Shown here in pieces: positions 54,974 to 64,000 of a DNA stretch of 64,000 nt. The notes under the pieces were generated by a model, which saw nothing but the letters and a program-made list of their open reading frames with translations, did no database searches and was not told where the DNA came from. A program made the position numbers and the translations under genes. Within the stretch, counting starts at the first letter, position 1, and every line of letters begins with the position of its first letter. Origin of the DNA: Microbacterium sp. zg-Y1090 (GTDB lineage: Bacteria > Actinomycetota > Actinomycetes > Actinomycetales > Microbacteriaceae). The stretch spans positions 3,004,414-3,068,413 of the forward strand of contig NZ_CP126742.1 in assembly GCF_030246945.1 (NCBI RefSeq), given 5' to 3'.

Positions 54974-55297
54974 ATGACAGCCCAGGCCACCACCTCGTCC
55001 AACTGGCAGCAGGACGTCCTCGACGCCGACGGCCCCGTGCTCGTCGACTTCTGGGCGGAATGGTGCGGCCCGTGCCGCATGGTCTCGCCGATCCTCGACG
55101 AGATCCAGTCCGAGCACCCGGGCAAGATCACGATCCTCAAGCTCAACGTCGACGAGAACCCGGATCTTGCGATGAAGTACCAGATCACCTCGATCCCGGC
55201 GATGAAGGTCTTCCGCAAGGGCGAGGTCGAGAAGACGATCATCGGCGCCAAGCCGAAGTTCGCCCTCGAGCAGGACCTCGCCGCCTACATCGGCTGA
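54974..55297 (+). CDS. trxA: Thioredoxin
   Basis: 107 residues. Active site WAEWCGPC with cysteines 31 and 34, and cis-proline region QITSIPAM. GAAGGAG lies before the ATG. It supplies reducing power in the cytosol and is reduced by the upstream trxB product. Confidence 0.97.
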   Translation: MTAQATTSSNWQQDVLDADGPVLVDFWAEWCGPCRMVSPILDEIQSEHPGKITILKLNVDENPDLAMKYQITSIPAMKVFRKGEVEKTIIGAKPKFALEQDLAAYIG

Positions 55298-55308
55298 GAC
55301 ACCACACG

Positions 55309-55344
55309 AAACCCCCGGTCGGATCTTTTTCTGACCGGGGGTTT
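55309..55344 (+). terminator. Rho-independent terminator after trxA
   Basis: A perfect 12-bp stem (AAACCCCCGGTC at 55309-55320 and its complement at 55333-55344) with a T-rich loop (GGATCTTTTTCT). It ends in GGGTTT and so can also act for the minus-strand gene on the other side. Confidence 0.9.
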
Positions 55345-55380
55345 CGTCGTCTCTGGGCTCTCTGCTGCGCAGCGCGGCGG

Positions 55381-55725
55381 TCAGGATGCCTGTACGCGCA
55401 CCGTGGCATCCCACCGTCGGTACGGCTCCGAGCCGAGCAGACGCCACACCGCCGTGGTGAGCGACGGGTAGTCGATCGCGATCTGGCGCAGCACGCGGTA
55501 GTTGCGCGCCTCGGTGGGGCGGGTGCCGCCGTCTGCCGCGATGTTCTCAGCGCGGAGAATCAGCACGACCAGCTCATCGACGCTCGGCAGGTCCTCCATG
55601 AAGTCCCAGGGATCCTCGCCGGCGCGCAGCCGCTCATGGATGAGCACCGAGAGCTCGTCCGCCGCCTCGGCGCGCAGCACTTCGACGCTGGCGCGGCGAG
55701 GTACAGAGCGGTCGGAGTCGGTCAT
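55381..55725 (-). CDS. Conserved actinobacterial hypothetical protein
   Basis: 114 residues. Acidic and helical, with LRAEAADELSVLIHERLRAGEDPWDFMEDLPSVDELVVLILRAENIAADGG. I do not recognise the family. It is upstream of trxA in convergent orientation, and its start is 34 bp from the parB stop, on the same strand. Confidence 0.65.
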   Translation of the reverse strand: MTDSDRSVPRRASVEVLRAEAADELSVLIHERLRAGEDPWDFMEDLPSVDELVVLILRAENIAADGGTRPTEARNYRVLRQIAIDYPSLTTAVWRLLGSEPYRRWDATVRVQAS

Positions 55726-55759
55726 GTATCCAGCCTACGCTCGGCTGGAGACACCGGGC

Positions 55760-56833
55760 TCACGTCGTGCCGAACTCCGTCTCCCCGATCTCGGCGAGGA
55801 TGCGATTGAGGTCCTGAATGGTCGCGAAATCGATCACGACCTGGCCTTTTCTTGCGGAGATGTTGATCTTGACACGGGTGTTGAGGCGATCGGCCAGGCG
55901 CTCCGCCACCTCGTCGAGGTGAGCGCGGCGCGCCCCGGCCTTGGGCGCCGGGCGACGCGATCTCCCGGCATCCAGGCTCTTGGCGGCAGCTTCCGCCGCG
56001 CGCACCGAGAGGTCCTCGTTGACGATCTTGTCGGCGAGGCGCTGCATGGCGTCGGCATCGTCGAGCGACAGGACGGCGCGGGCGTGACCGGCGCTGAGCA
56101 CCCCGGCCGCGACGCGCTGCTGCACGGGCACCGGCAGCTTCAGCAGACGGATGGTGTTGCTGATCTGCGGACGAGAGCGCCCGATGCGGGTGGCCAGCTC
56201 CTCCTGCGTGATGCCGAAGTCCTCCAGCAGCTGCTGGTAGGCGGAGGCCTCTTCGAGCGGGTTCAGCTGCGCACGGTGGAGGTTCTCCAGCAGCGCATCG
56301 CGCAGCAGGTGCTCGTCGTCGGTGTCCCGTACGATCGCCGGGATCGACGTGAGGCCGGCTTCGCGGGATGCGCGGGTGCGCCGCTCCCCCATGATCAGCT
56401 CGTACTTGCCCTCGGCGTTGGTGCGCACGACGACGGGCTGCAGCACGCCGAACTGGCGCACGCTGTGGACGAGCTCAGCGAGGTCGTCGGTGTCGAAGTG
56501 CGTGCGGGGCTGGCGCGGGTTGGGGACGATGTCGCTCGGGTTGATCTCGATCAGGCGGGTGCCCGGGATCGCCACGAGTTCGACCGCGTCGTCCGCCGCG
56601 GTCGGTGCGGGTGCAGACGGAGCCTCCTCCCTTGATGCCTCGGTGGTCGCGGCGGAGGTGTCCGCGCCCTTCGGTGTGACACCGGCATCCTTCGCCTCAT
56701 AGGCGGCGGACCGTGAGGCCGTCGACGGCATGGCTCCACTCGGGAAGAAGACGTCGACCGGACGGGCTTCCGATGACTCCGCGGTCGGGATGAGCGCCCC
56801 GATGCCTCGACCGAGACCAGTTCTCTTCGCCAT
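55760..56833 (-). CDS. parB: Chromosome partitioning protein ParB
   Basis: 357 residues. Starts [16 protein letters not shown], the usual ParB N-terminus that stimulates ParA. The CTPase/ParB-box is [12 protein letters not shown] with [33 protein letters not shown]; a helix-turn-helix lies near [27 protein letters not shown] and binds parS; the C-terminal 60 residues dimerise. An acidic Pro/Ala-rich stretch separates the N-terminus from the CTPase core. Its start codon overlaps the parA stop by one base. Confidence 0.97.
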   Translation of the reverse strand: MAKRTGLGRGIGALIPTAESSEARPVDVFFPSGAMPSTASRSAAYEAKDAGVTPKGADTSAATTEASREEAPSAPAPTAADDAVELVAIPGTRLIEINPSDIVPNPRQPRTHFDTDDLAELVHSVRQFGVLQPVVVRTNAEGKYELIMGERRTRASREAGLTSIPAIVRDTDDEHLLRDALLENLHRAQLNPLEEASAYQQLLEDFGITQEELATRIGRSRPQISNTIRLLKLPVPVQQRVAAGVLSAGHARAVLSLDDADAMQRLADKIVNEDLSVRAAEAAAKSLDAGRSRRPAPKAGARRAHLDEVAERLADRLNTRVKINISARKGQVVIDFATIQDLNRILAEIGETEFGTT

Positions 56834-57774
56834 CAGGCTGTTCCTTCGTTCTCGTGTGTTTCGCCGCGTCGGATGATCTCCACGGCTGCTTCCCGGTAGG
56901 CCACCGCGCCGGCGGAGTGCCCATCGTAGGCGATGACCGTCTGCCCGAAGCTCGGCGCCTCGGACACCCGCACGGAGCGTGGGATGACGGTGTCGAGCAC
57001 CTGCTCGGCGAAGTGTGCGCGGACCTCTTCGGCCACCTGCTGCGCGAGCCGGGTGCGTCCGTCGTACATCGTGAGCAGGATCGTCGAGACGGTCAGCCGC
57101 GGGTTCAGGTGCTTCTGGATCATGCGCACACTGCCGAGCAGCTGGCTCAGTCCCTCCAGCGCGTAGTACTCGCACTGGATGGGGATCATCACCTCATCCG
57201 CGGCGGTGAAGGCGTTGATGGTCAGCAGCCCCAGAGACGGCGGGCAGTCGATGATGACGAAATCGAGCGGCTGGTCGACGTCTGAGAGATAGGTCTCGAG
57301 GGCGGTCTTCAGCCGGTGCTCCCGGGCGACCTGCGAGACGAGTTCGATCTCCGCGCCGGCGAGATGAATGGTGCTCGGCGCACAGAAGAGGTTCGGGGAC
57401 TCAGGGCTCTGCTGCACGATGTCCGCGATGGGGAAATCGTCGATCAGCACGTCATAGACGCTCGGCACGTCCGCCGTGTGCGGGACGCCGAGGGCCGTGG
57501 ACGCGTTGCCCTGCGGATCGAGGTCTATCACCAGCACGCGAGCGCCGACGGATGCCAGCGCAGCGGCCACATTCACCGCGGTCGTGGTCTTGCCGACCCC
57601 GCCCTTCTGGTTCGAGACGGTGATGATGCGGGTCTTCCCGGGAAGTCGCACATCGACGCTCTCCAGCGCGCGGCGCCGCGCGCTGAGGTCGGCGAGTTCC
57701 CGCGCGAGCGGTGCGTCATCGAGGGAGAAGGCTGCCGAGTCGGCGGCATCCTCGGGTTGTTTCACGTGAAACAT
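56833..57774 (-). CDS. parA: Chromosome partitioning ATPase ParA
   Basis: 313 residues. The deviant Walker A KGGVGKTT is at residues 57-64, with [10 protein letters not shown] and the Walker B-like [10 protein letters not shown]. The N-terminal ~48 residues form an extension. The start codon lies inside a parS site, so the first residues read MFHVK. ParA moves ParB-parS complexes to segregate the origin. ParB bound at that site would sit on the start of its own operon. Confidence 0.97.
   Translation of the reverse strand: MFHVKQPEDAADSAAFSLDDAPLARELADLSARRRALESVDVRLPGKTRIITVSNQKGGVGKTTTAVNVAAALASVGARVLVIDLDPQGNASTALGVPHTADVPSVYDVLIDDFPIADIVQQSPESPNLFCAPSTIHLAGAEIELVSQVAREHRLKTALETYLSDVDQPLDFVIIDCPPSLGLLTINAFTAADEVMIPIQCEYYALEGLSQLLGSVRMIQKHLNPRLTVSTILLTMYDGRTRLAQQVAEEVRAHFAEQVLDTVIPRSVRVSEAPSFGQTVIAYDGHSAGAVAYREAAVEIIRRGETHENEGTA
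57759..57772. promoter_or_regulatory. parS site 1, overlapping the parA start
   Basis: Perfect 14-bp palindrome GTTTCACGTGAAAC, flanked by T and A to give the full 16-bp consensus. It covers codons 2-5 of parA and abuts its ATG. Confidence 0.93.
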
Positions 57775-58434
57775 CCTTCCGTTTTCGCTCGACGAGACAC
57801 TCTCTCCACCCTACGCGACACCACCCCCACTCCCCGCCGACGTCGCCGGATGCACGCTGATATCGGACGCCACCCGCGCACGCGCGCGGGTGGTGCGCGG
57901 CGATGGCTCCGTTCCCCCGCGCGTTGGTCGCGTCGCCTCGCTCGCCCCCGGCGGTGCGGCCCGGCGCCGACGTGACGGAACCACTGCGTCCGCGCCACCT
58001 CTGGGCATCTCAGAGGGCGCACCGGAGCTGAGTGAGGTCTCGCCGCGGTCGTGCACCGCATCGAGGGACGATGCGATTGCTGGGCCACCTGTCGCCGCGA
58101 GCACGAAGGCCGGGCCGCGCCGATCGAGACAGCCGCCCCTGGGTTCACCGCGTCGCATTGTGCACAACAGACACGGGCGCGCCCGCCTGATCACGCCGGC
58201 CCTGCGACCCACAGGGCCGAAACGTCGGCGATCGATACGCCGACCTCGACGCATGTCACCTCCGCGATGCCGCGGCCATCTCCGCTGCCGCGACCGAGCC
58301 ACAGAGCACCCGCCACTCACCTCACGCGAACTCTCCGACCACCCCTGTCCCCTTGCCCCCGTGGGGACCGCCCGCGCATCTGACCCCGTCGGATCACGGA
58401 AGCCAGGAGGGAAAGGCAGCGAGTGGGCGTCTTG

Positions 58435-58448
58435 GTTTCACGTGAAAC
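58435..58448. promoter_or_regulatory. parS site 2
   Basis: Perfect GTTTCACGTGAAAC in the gene-free interval. Followed 77 bp later by site 3. Confidence 0.93.
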
Positions 58449-58511
58449 ACCCGCGCGCCATCCCGGGTGGCAGCGCGGCCGGAGCGGGCAGTGCGCGACC
58501 CGTCCCGGATC

Positions 58512-58525
58512 GTTTCACGTGAAAC
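58512..58525. promoter_or_regulatory. parS site 3
   Basis: Perfect GTTTCACGTGAAAC, 77 bp after site 2. Confidence 0.93.
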
Positions 58526-59019
58526 GCTGGGCCTCGTGCAGTAGGGCTGGACGCATGACCGGGGCACAGACGGCGCTTCGGTCCGGGGACGGAGCTATCG
58601 CGAGGCTGGCTTCTCCCGCCTGACGCCGGAGTGCTGGAGCAGAGCGACAGAGCTGCCGATACCGCAACCGATACAGACGGCTGGGTGGCCAGGGAGCCCC
58701 GTCCCTATCGCGCGGTCGCGGACGCTCCATGCCGTATGCCTGTCGCGATTCCCATGAAGCCGGCTGCCGCCCCCGCCCTCCGCCGTAGATGAGTCGCGAC
58801 GGGTGACCTCGTCGCGACTCTCCTCCTCACGCGTCAGAGCGCACGCGGAGGAGCGCCGGCCTTGTCCGTGACGGTCGCGAAAGCCTCCGTACCCACCTAT
58901 CCGCGTATGGCCGGCACGCGCTGAGCCGCGTGACGGATGAGTTCGCCATCAGCAATGTGCCTCGTCGCCCGCACATCACGTGAGCGAGATGGCGGTTGAG
59001 GCGGTGCCGTGCATCCGAT

Positions 59020-59033
59020 GTTTCACGTGAAAC
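59020..59033. promoter_or_regulatory. parS site 4
   Basis: Perfect GTTTCACGTGAAAC. Confidence 0.93.
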
Positions 59034-59228
59034 GGGGTGGACGATCAGCGCGTTTCCACATCAACTCGGCATTCGGGCAGCGCACACGCACGGCTTCGGC
59101 GCCCACACAGACGTTCGCCGGGCACCGGCACGCGGATCCGGAAGCACCACTCCCCCGCCGCGTCGCTCAGACGGCGGAGGGGTCGGGGTTGCACACACGA
59201 GCCGTGCCGCTCTGCAGCATGAGCGGAT

Positions 59229-59242
59229 GTTTCACGTGAAAC
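59229..59242. promoter_or_regulatory. parS site 5
   Basis: Perfect GTTTCACGTGAAAC. Confidence 0.93.
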
Positions 59243-59453
59243 GGCTGCGCCGCCCGACCGCGCTGAGTCAGCGACAGGCTGACGAACGGGGGCACGGGGC
59301 GCTGTCGACGCGCGCCCGATCCATCCTCGGAGCCATGATTCGCGCGTCACCGGTCTGCAGGACCGAGTTCCGTCCGCTCCCGGCGTGCACGACATCGCGA
59401 CCACGCCGCTCCTCTCGCGCGCCGCAGCACGCGCACAGCACACCGCACGCTCC

Positions 59454-59467
59454 GTTTCACGTGAAAC
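59454..59467. promoter_or_regulatory. parS site 6
   Basis: Perfect GTTTCACGTGAAAC. Confidence 0.93.
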
Positions 59468-59732
59468 GCCCTGCCAGGAGCGTGCACTGGTCCCGAGATG
59501 AAAGGCCGGTATGACTCACGCACTGACGCCCCAATGGAATCCACCACCGGCGAGCGGCCCGAGCACCCCCGACAACCTCAGTGCGCCCGCGCGCCCCTCA
59601 AGCTCGAACCGTCGCGTCGGGTGCCCACGCAGCGACCGGTATGCAACCGGACTCACGCATGGGACGCACGCTCGATTCTCGGCAGGCCAATCCCCGCCGG
59701 TTCGCGTGATCTGCCATGCACGGCGCGGTGAT

Positions 59733-59746
59733 GTTTCACGTGAAAC
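59733..59746. promoter_or_regulatory. parS site 7
   Basis: Perfect GTTTCACGTGAAAC. Confidence 0.93.
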
Positions 59747-59932
59747 GTCGCGTACGGGGGAGGAGCGTGGGTCCCCAGAGGAGGGAACACAACGCGGAGG
59801 CGAGGCGGAAGAGTCGAGCACGAAGAACCTCCGTGACCACGGCCTGCCCCCCGAGGGGGCTGGCGAGCCTTCACAGGGGCGTCGCTCACTGACCGTCACG
59901 TGGCCCCGCGGCCTGAAGTGAAAAGCGTGCTC

Positions 59933-59946
59933 GTTTCACGTGAAAC
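59933..59946. promoter_or_regulatory. parS site 8
   Basis: Perfect GTTTCACGTGAAAC; directly followed by a partial ATCACGTGAG. Confidence 0.93.
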
Positions 59947-60556
59947 ATCACGTGAGTGCCGTCGCCTTTCAGCAGGGCCGCGCCGCCTTCGCGGGTGGGG
60001 TGAGGTCGCTCCCCCGCCCACGGGCCTCTCGGATGATTCGGCACCACTGCGCAGAGTCGACGAGCATCGGTGCACGCCACCCGTCCGCGCCCCACCCCAA
60101 CACCGACTCGCGGCGCGTGTCCACGCACACGTCGTCACCGACGTCGTCCGTCGAACGCGCCGCTGCCAGGACGTCAGCGCCCGGCGCACGCGATCCGTCG
60201 GGCACGTACTTCGCAGGCGCGGGTCACCCGGCTGAACTCCCATCCCTCACCCCCGCGCGGGCTGACGTACACGACCGCGACACCGAAGGGGGTCGTTCTG
60301 CGGCGAATCTGCGCTCGAGTGGGCTGAAAACCGACCTGCCGCGCATCGCCGGATCGCCCGGAGAATCGCTCTCACACAACTGAAATCGGGCTACATCTGC
60401 CGCTCGAACGGGCTCGCGTACCGATGAGGCGAGCGGAGCTCGGCCGGAATCCCCCGTCGAGGAAACCCGGATGGGCTCAGTGAGTCATCGACTCGGCGCG
60501 CGAATCACATCATGCGATGCACAACCGGGTTCCCCGGCGCCCAACGCGAACCGACG

Positions 60557-61180
60557 TCAGCGCACCGTTGCGCGAATGACCCGTGTGGGTTCGTCGACGA
60601 GACCCTCGCCCACCGGCTCGACGCGGACATCGCTCAGCTTGTACTTGCGGATGACCTTGTCCGCCGCCGCGATCTCATTCGCGGCGTTCGCACCCTTGAG
60701 CAGAATGAGTTCGCCGCCGTCTCGCACCAGCGGAGCCGTCAGCGGAACGAGGGTCCGCAGGGCGCTCACCGCGCGTGCCGTAACGGCATCCAGCACCGGG
60801 CCGCGCTTCCAATCCTCTGCTCGACCGCGCACGACCTCGACGTTGTCCAAGCCGAGGGCATCCACCTGCTCGTTGAGCCACACCACCCGGCGCTCCATCG
60901 GCTCGATCAGCACCCATTCCACGTCGGGTCGAGCGATCGCGAGCACGATTCCGGGCAGGCCCGCGCCCGAACCCACGTCGCCGACGCGCCCGCTGAACAG
61001 CGGCGCAGCCACGGCGCTGTTCAGAATGTGCCGGCTCCACAGACGCGGCAGCTCGAGCGGGCCGATGAGACCCCGCTCCTCGCCGTGCTGCGCCAGCGCG
61101 TCAGCAAAAGAACGCGCAAGGTCAACGCGGTCACCGAAGATATCGGCGGTGACCTGGGGTTCCTCTTCGAGGTTGTTCAC
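60557..61180 (-). CDS. rsmG: 16S rRNA (guanine527-N7)-methyltransferase
   Basis: 207 residues. The SAM motif VGDVGSGAGLPGIVLAIARPDVEWVLIEPMERRVVWL and LPRLWSRHILNS are RsmG signatures. It methylates G527 of 16S rRNA. The start overlaps the stop of the upstream jag-type gene by 4 bases. Confidence 0.95.
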   Translation of the reverse strand: MNNLEEEPQVTADIFGDRVDLARSFADALAQHGEERGLIGPLELPRLWSRHILNSAVAAPLFSGRVGDVGSGAGLPGIVLAIARPDVEWVLIEPMERRVVWLNEQVDALGLDNVEVVRGRAEDWKRGPVLDAVTARAVSALRTLVPLTAPLVRDGGELILLKGANAANEIAAADKVIRKYKLSDVRVEPVGEGLVDEPTRVIRATVR

Positions 61181-61668
61181 GCGCGGCGAATGACGGTGTG
61201 TCGTTCCGCACCCTCGCCGTACGACTCCGAGACGAGGCCGCGCGCCGACACCACATCGTGCACGAGCTTGCGCTCGTAGCTCGACATCGCCGGCAGAGAC
61301 GCCTGCGACGCTCCCTCATCCAGCCGGGCGATCGCGACATCGACGAGCTTCTCCAGCTCACGCTGACGCTGCTCGCGGGAGCCCCCGACGTCGAGGATCA
61401 GCCGCGAGAACCGACCGGTGCGGTTCTGCACGGCCAGACGCGTCAGCTCCTGCAGCGCCTGCACGGTGTCGGGATGACTCAGACGCGAGAGCGACGAGGA
61501 GTCTTCGGCTTCCACCGACACGTACGCCCGTCCCGCGCGCACATCCAAGGCGAGATCGCCGTCGATGTCAGCGATGTCCAGCAGCTCCTCGAGGTAGTCG
61601 GCGGCGATGTCGCCTTCCTGTTCGAGCTGCTCGACAGTGGCATCCGCGGATTCAGGCGTGAGGGTCAT
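61177..61668 (-). CDS. jag: Jag/KhpB-type R3H RNA-binding protein
   Basis: 163 residues from ATG at 61668. The KH-like region is ADYLEELLDIADIDGDLALDV...RLILDVGGSREQRQRELEKLV, and the R3H motif lies at SSYERKLVHDVVSARGLVSESYGEGAERHTVI. The N-terminal Jag domain of Firmicutes is missing, as in other actinobacteria. It lies downstream of yidC and probably binds RNA with KhpA. Confidence 0.92.
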   Translation of the reverse strand: MTLTPESADATVEQLEQEGDIAADYLEELLDIADIDGDLALDVRAGRAYVSVEAEDSSSLSRLSHPDTVQALQELTRLAVQNRTGRFSRLILDVGGSREQRQRELEKLVDVAIARLDEGASQASLPAMSSYERKLVHDVVSARGLVSESYGEGAERHTVIRRA

Positions 61669-61687
61669 GTCGATGTTCCTTCGTAGC

Positions 61688-62956
61688 TCAGGACTTCTTC
61701 GGCGGCGCGGGCGGCGTCGTTCCGGGGCGGCCATCGGTGCCCTTTCCGTCCATGCCGGCGGCACCACCCTTCGGCGGCTGCTTCTTCGGTGCTGCCGGCG
61801 GCGTCTTGCCCGCGGGCTTCTCGCCGGCACCACCGGAGCCTTCTTTGCCGGCCGGCTTACCGGCATTGCCGGCGGCCTTCGGCGGCTGCTTCTTCTTCGC
61901 GCGCTGCTTGCCCATCGGCTGCTGACGCTTCGGTGCGGCGGCGCGAGCACGCTCCGCCTCCTCCGCCAGGCGGCGCTGCTCCTCCTGGTACTTCTCCAGC
62001 GGAATCACGCGGCCCTTGGCATCCAGTGCCTTGCCCTTGCGCGCCAGACGCTCCTCGCGCTGCTTCGCAGCGTCGGAACCCGGGGTCGGGAGGTTGCGGA
62101 TCACGACGAACTGCTGCGCCATCGTCCAGAGGTTCGAGGTGAACCAGTACATGACCACGCCGAGCGGGAAGAAGACACCCGAGAAGATGAATGCCAGCGG
62201 CAGGACGTACAGCATGATCTTCTGCATCTGGTACGCCTGGCCGGTTTTGGCCTCGGGCGACAGGTTCTTCGAGATGATCTGCAGCTGAGTGATGAACTGC
62301 GACGCGATCATGAGCACGACGAGGATGACGAGGATGATGACCGTGGCCGTCTGACCCTCGTTGATCGCATCGATCATGTTCGTGTGCAGCGGCGCGACAT
62401 CGAACAGCTGGGCGTCGTAGAACTGCTTCGTCAGCTCGGTGTTGAGCAGTCCCACACCACCGACGCCCCACTCGGCGTGCTTCTTGACGTCGCTGAGCGT
62501 GTAGAACATGCCCAGCAGAATCGGCATCTGCACCAGCAGCGGCAGGCAACTCGACACCGGTGTCGTGCCGTGCTTCTTGTACAGGGCCATCGTCTCGCGG
62601 CTCATGGCCTCGCGAGAGAGCTGGTCCTTCTTGCCGCGGTACTTCTCCTGGACTTTACGCAGTTCAGGAGCGATTTCCATCATCTTGCGCTGGCTCTTGA
62701 TCTGCCGCACGAAGAGCGGGATCAGCGCCGAGCGCACGACGATCACGAGACCGATGATCGAGAGCACCCACGTGGCACCCGCGGCCGCGGGCATGCCCAC
62801 CGCGGTGAACAGCCAGTGCCAGAACACCAGGATGAGCTCGACGAGCCACTTGAAGGGCCACATCAGCGTGCTGAAGAGGTCGAATCCCTCACCCGGCGGC
62901 GGTGTCGTCGGGGTGGGCACCACCGGGATGGGGGTGGCAGCGAAGAGATCCAGCAC
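61688..62956 (-). CDS. yidC: Membrane protein insertase YidC
   Basis: 422 residues from GTG at 62956. A first helix, then a coiled loop (RQIKSQRKMMEIAPELRKVQEKYRGKKDQ), four further membrane segments, and a C-terminal ~130-residue cytosolic tail rich in Lys, Pro and Gly (KKKQPPKAAGNAGKPAGKEG). The hydrophilic groove arginine lies in IGLVIVVRSALIPLF. It inserts membrane proteins with or without SecYEG; the basic tail probably touches ribosomes. Confidence 0.96.
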   Translation of the reverse strand: MLDLFAATPIPVVPTPTTPPPGEGFDLFSTLMWPFKWLVELILVFWHWLFTAVGMPAAAGATWVLSIIGLVIVVRSALIPLFVRQIKSQRKMMEIAPELRKVQEKYRGKKDQLSREAMSRETMALYKKHGTTPVSSCLPLLVQMPILLGMFYTLSDVKKHAEWGVGGVGLLNTELTKQFYDAQLFDVAPLHTNMIDAINEGQTATVIILVILVVLMIASQFITQLQIISKNLSPEAKTGQAYQMQKIMLYVLPLAFIFSGVFFPLGVVMYWFTSNLWTMAQQFVVIRNLPTPGSDAAKQREERLARKGKALDAKGRVIPLEKYQEEQRRLAEEAERARAAAPKRQQPMGKQRAKKKQPPKAAGNAGKPAGKEGSGGAGEKPAGKTPPAAPKKQPPKGGAAGMDGKGTDGRPGTTPPAPPKKS

Positions 62957-62959
62957 GGA

Positions 62960-63316
62960 TCAGTCCTTTCCGGAGGGCACGACGAAGCCGTGCCGGGTCA
63001 GCTCGTGACGGAAGCGTGGGTTCGGCGGGACGTCGTCGATTCCGCCGGCGGCCCAGGGATGGCACCGCCCCAGACGTGCGGCGGTGAGCACAGTGCCCTT
63101 CGCCAGGCCGTGCTGCTGCACGGCACCCACCGCGTACGCCGAGCACGAGGGGTAGTACTTGCAGACATCGCCGTACAGGTGCGAGATCGTCGCCCGATAG
63201 CTGTGCAACAGGGCGAGCCCGAGGTTGCGGGGGACGAGTGGAAGGCCGCGCCACACCTGGGTGGGTTCGAGCGTCGCCTCACCCACCGAGGCCATGGGGA
63301 GCGTGGACGTGCTCAT
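62960..63316 (-). CDS. yidD: YidD membrane protein insertion efficiency factor
   Basis: 118 residues from ATG at 63316. The core HLYGDVCKYYPSCSAYAVGAVQQHGLAKGTVLTAARLGRCHPWAAGGIDDVP is the full YidD (DUF37) signature with its three cysteines. Start overlaps the rnpA stop by 4 bases, and yidC begins 3 bases after its stop. Confidence 0.95.
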   Translation of the reverse strand: MSTSTLPMASVGEATLEPTQVWRGLPLVPRNLGLALLHSYRATISHLYGDVCKYYPSCSAYAVGAVQQHGLAKGTVLTAARLGRCHPWAAGGIDDVPPNPRFRHELTRHGFVVPSGKD

Positions 63317-63651
63317 GCTGCGGCCCGCTTGGCGAGGCAGCGCCGGACGTCTCCGCGCAGCTGGTCGTACGGAGCGGTGGCCGCGCTGGGCAGGGCGCGG
63401 ATGACGATGTCGGCACCGGATGCCACGTCGTCGACCACCTCTGCGCACACGGCCTTCAGCCGTCGGCGCACGGTGTTGCGCACGACGGCGCCGCCGACCT
63501 GCTTGCTGACGATGAAACCGAATCGCGGCGCACGGTCACCGACGGGACCCATGACGTAGGTGACGGTGTGGGATCCCCCACACCGTCTCCCGCCACGGAC
63601 GACCGCTCGGTACTCGACGCCGCGTGTGAGGCGGTTCAGCCTCGAAAGCAC
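63313..63651 (-). CDS. rnpA: Ribonuclease P protein component
   Basis: 112 residues from GTG at 63651. RNase P signature RFGFIVSKQVGGAVVRNTVRRRLKAV. It assists the RNase P RNA in tRNA 5' maturation. It follows rpmH with an 8-bp gap. Confidence 0.96.
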   Translation of the reverse strand: MLSRLNRLTRGVEYRAVVRGGRRCGGSHTVTYVMGPVGDRAPRFGFIVSKQVGGAVVRNTVRRRLKAVCAEVVDDVASGADIVIRALPSAATAPYDQLRGDVRRCLAKRAAA

Positions 63652-63659
63652 AGCTTGCG

Positions 63660-63797
63660 TCAGGCGGAGAGCTCGGTGCGCCCCTTGGCGCGACGAGCGG
63701 CGAGGATGCCACGACCGGCGCGGGTGCGCATGCGGGCGCGGAAGCCGTGCTTCTTGGCGCGGCGACGGTTGTTGGGCTGGAAAGTGCGCTTGCTCAT
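63660..63797 (-). CDS. rpmH: 50S ribosomal protein L34
   Basis: 45 residues from ATG at 63797. Sequence begins [21 protein letters not shown], diagnostic of L34. First gene of the rpmH-rnpA-yidD-yidC-jag-rsmG block. Confidence 0.98.
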   Translation of the reverse strand: MSKRTFQPNNRRRAKKHGFRARMRTRAGRGILAARRAKGRTELSA

Positions 63798-64000
63798 GAG
63801 GATCACTCCGGATCGGCGGTCACCGGAACGCTGGGACCGGGGACGCGGGTACAGGGGACTGCCCGAACGGGCATACGTCAACCGATTAAGGGTACGTCGC
63901 CACGCCCGAGAACTCAAACCGGCCAGGAGGGGCACACTTTATCCACCGACCGGGCGCTCGCCTGGCAATGACACGCACCCGCGCCGTACAGTGGATTTGG
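63798..64000. other. Edge of the rpmH-dnaA intergenic region with a DnaA-box-like site
   Basis: TTATCCACC (one mismatch from the consensus box) is at 63939-63947. The rpmH promoter must lie here. The bulk of oriC and dnaA would be beyond the window; no gene is seen in these 203 bases. Confidence 0.6.

Larger units (their letters stand above)
57775..60556. other. Gene-free 2.8-kb interval holding the parS array
   Basis: Between parA and rsmG no reading frame looks like a gene. Frames are open on both strands because of high GC, but they are rich in Arg, Ser, Thr, Pro and His, lack ribosome sites and carry the parS-encoded FHVKR peptide. Seven parS sites lie here (sites 2-8), with gaps of 77, 508, 209, 225, 279 and 200 bp from start to start. 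I see no tRNA, IS or other repeat in it. Confidence 0.75.

Noticed and set aside
57890..60383. Several open frames of 70-210 codons between parA and rsmG, some with MFHVKR starts
   Set aside because: The FHVKR peptides are just the parS palindrome read as codons. Frames overlap on both strands, no ribosome sites, and composition is rich in Arg, Ser and Pro.

Overview
The window is high-GC actinobacterial DNA. Gene content and order suggest a Microbacteriaceae chromosome, most likely Microbacterium; this is inference, since no 16S gene is present. The right edge reaches the replication origin neighbourhood. On the minus strand the order rpmH, rnpA, yidD, yidC, jag, rsmG, parA, parB is the conserved actinobacterial origin-flanking arrangement. 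dnaA should lie just past position 64000.

Layout. 1-4.1 kb: keto-acid dehydrogenase E1 alpha (cut by the edge), a HisC-type aminotransferase, a small holin-like membrane protein, and a WXG100-like/lipase-like pair. 4.2-7.2 kb: low-molecular-weight tyrosine phosphatase, purB and two membrane proteins. 7.4-11.6 kb: an IclR regulator followed by a complete NitT/TauT-type ABC importer. 11.7-19 kb: PQQ-type sugar dehydrogenase lipoprotein, a two-domain VOC protein, a DUF1801-like protein, a MATE exporter, a zinc alcohol dehydrogenase and two SDRs. 19-30 kb: mixed metabolic and stress genes (glycosyltransferase, acyl-CoA synthetase, DMT exporter, MBL-fold hydrolase, class II amidotransferase, manganese catalase, FUSC protein). 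Two genes there are broken: a DUF2255 gene by a 1-base shift and a SOUL gene by an internal deletion.

30-37 kb is the most accessory part. It holds small enzymes, an IS110-family element, a lipoprotein, a truncated immunity-like gene, a chimeric gene fragment and a tyrosine phosphatase. 37-40.5 kb is the conserved rpsF-ssb-rpsR-rplI-dnaB block, with a cluster of DnaA-box-like sequences in front of dnaB. 40.7-46.5 kb has two tandem paralogous membrane proteins and an aldehyde dehydrogenase/DUF779/regulator unit, with two copies of a 73-bp palindromic repeat beside them. 46.8-55.3 kb is a typical origin-proximal block: CCA-adding enzyme, methyltransferase, DUF6049 protein, murJ, trxB, trxA.

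57.7-60.5 kb is the most striking stretch. About 2.8 kb between parA and rsmG has no credible gene but carries seven perfect parS palindromes (GTTTCACGTGAAAC); an eighth overlaps the parA start codon. ParA and ParB encoded next door should use this array to segregate the origin. The heptamer GGATGCC and its complement GGCATCC also recur far more often than composition predicts, mostly inside genes at Asp-Ala and Ala-Ser codon pairs.
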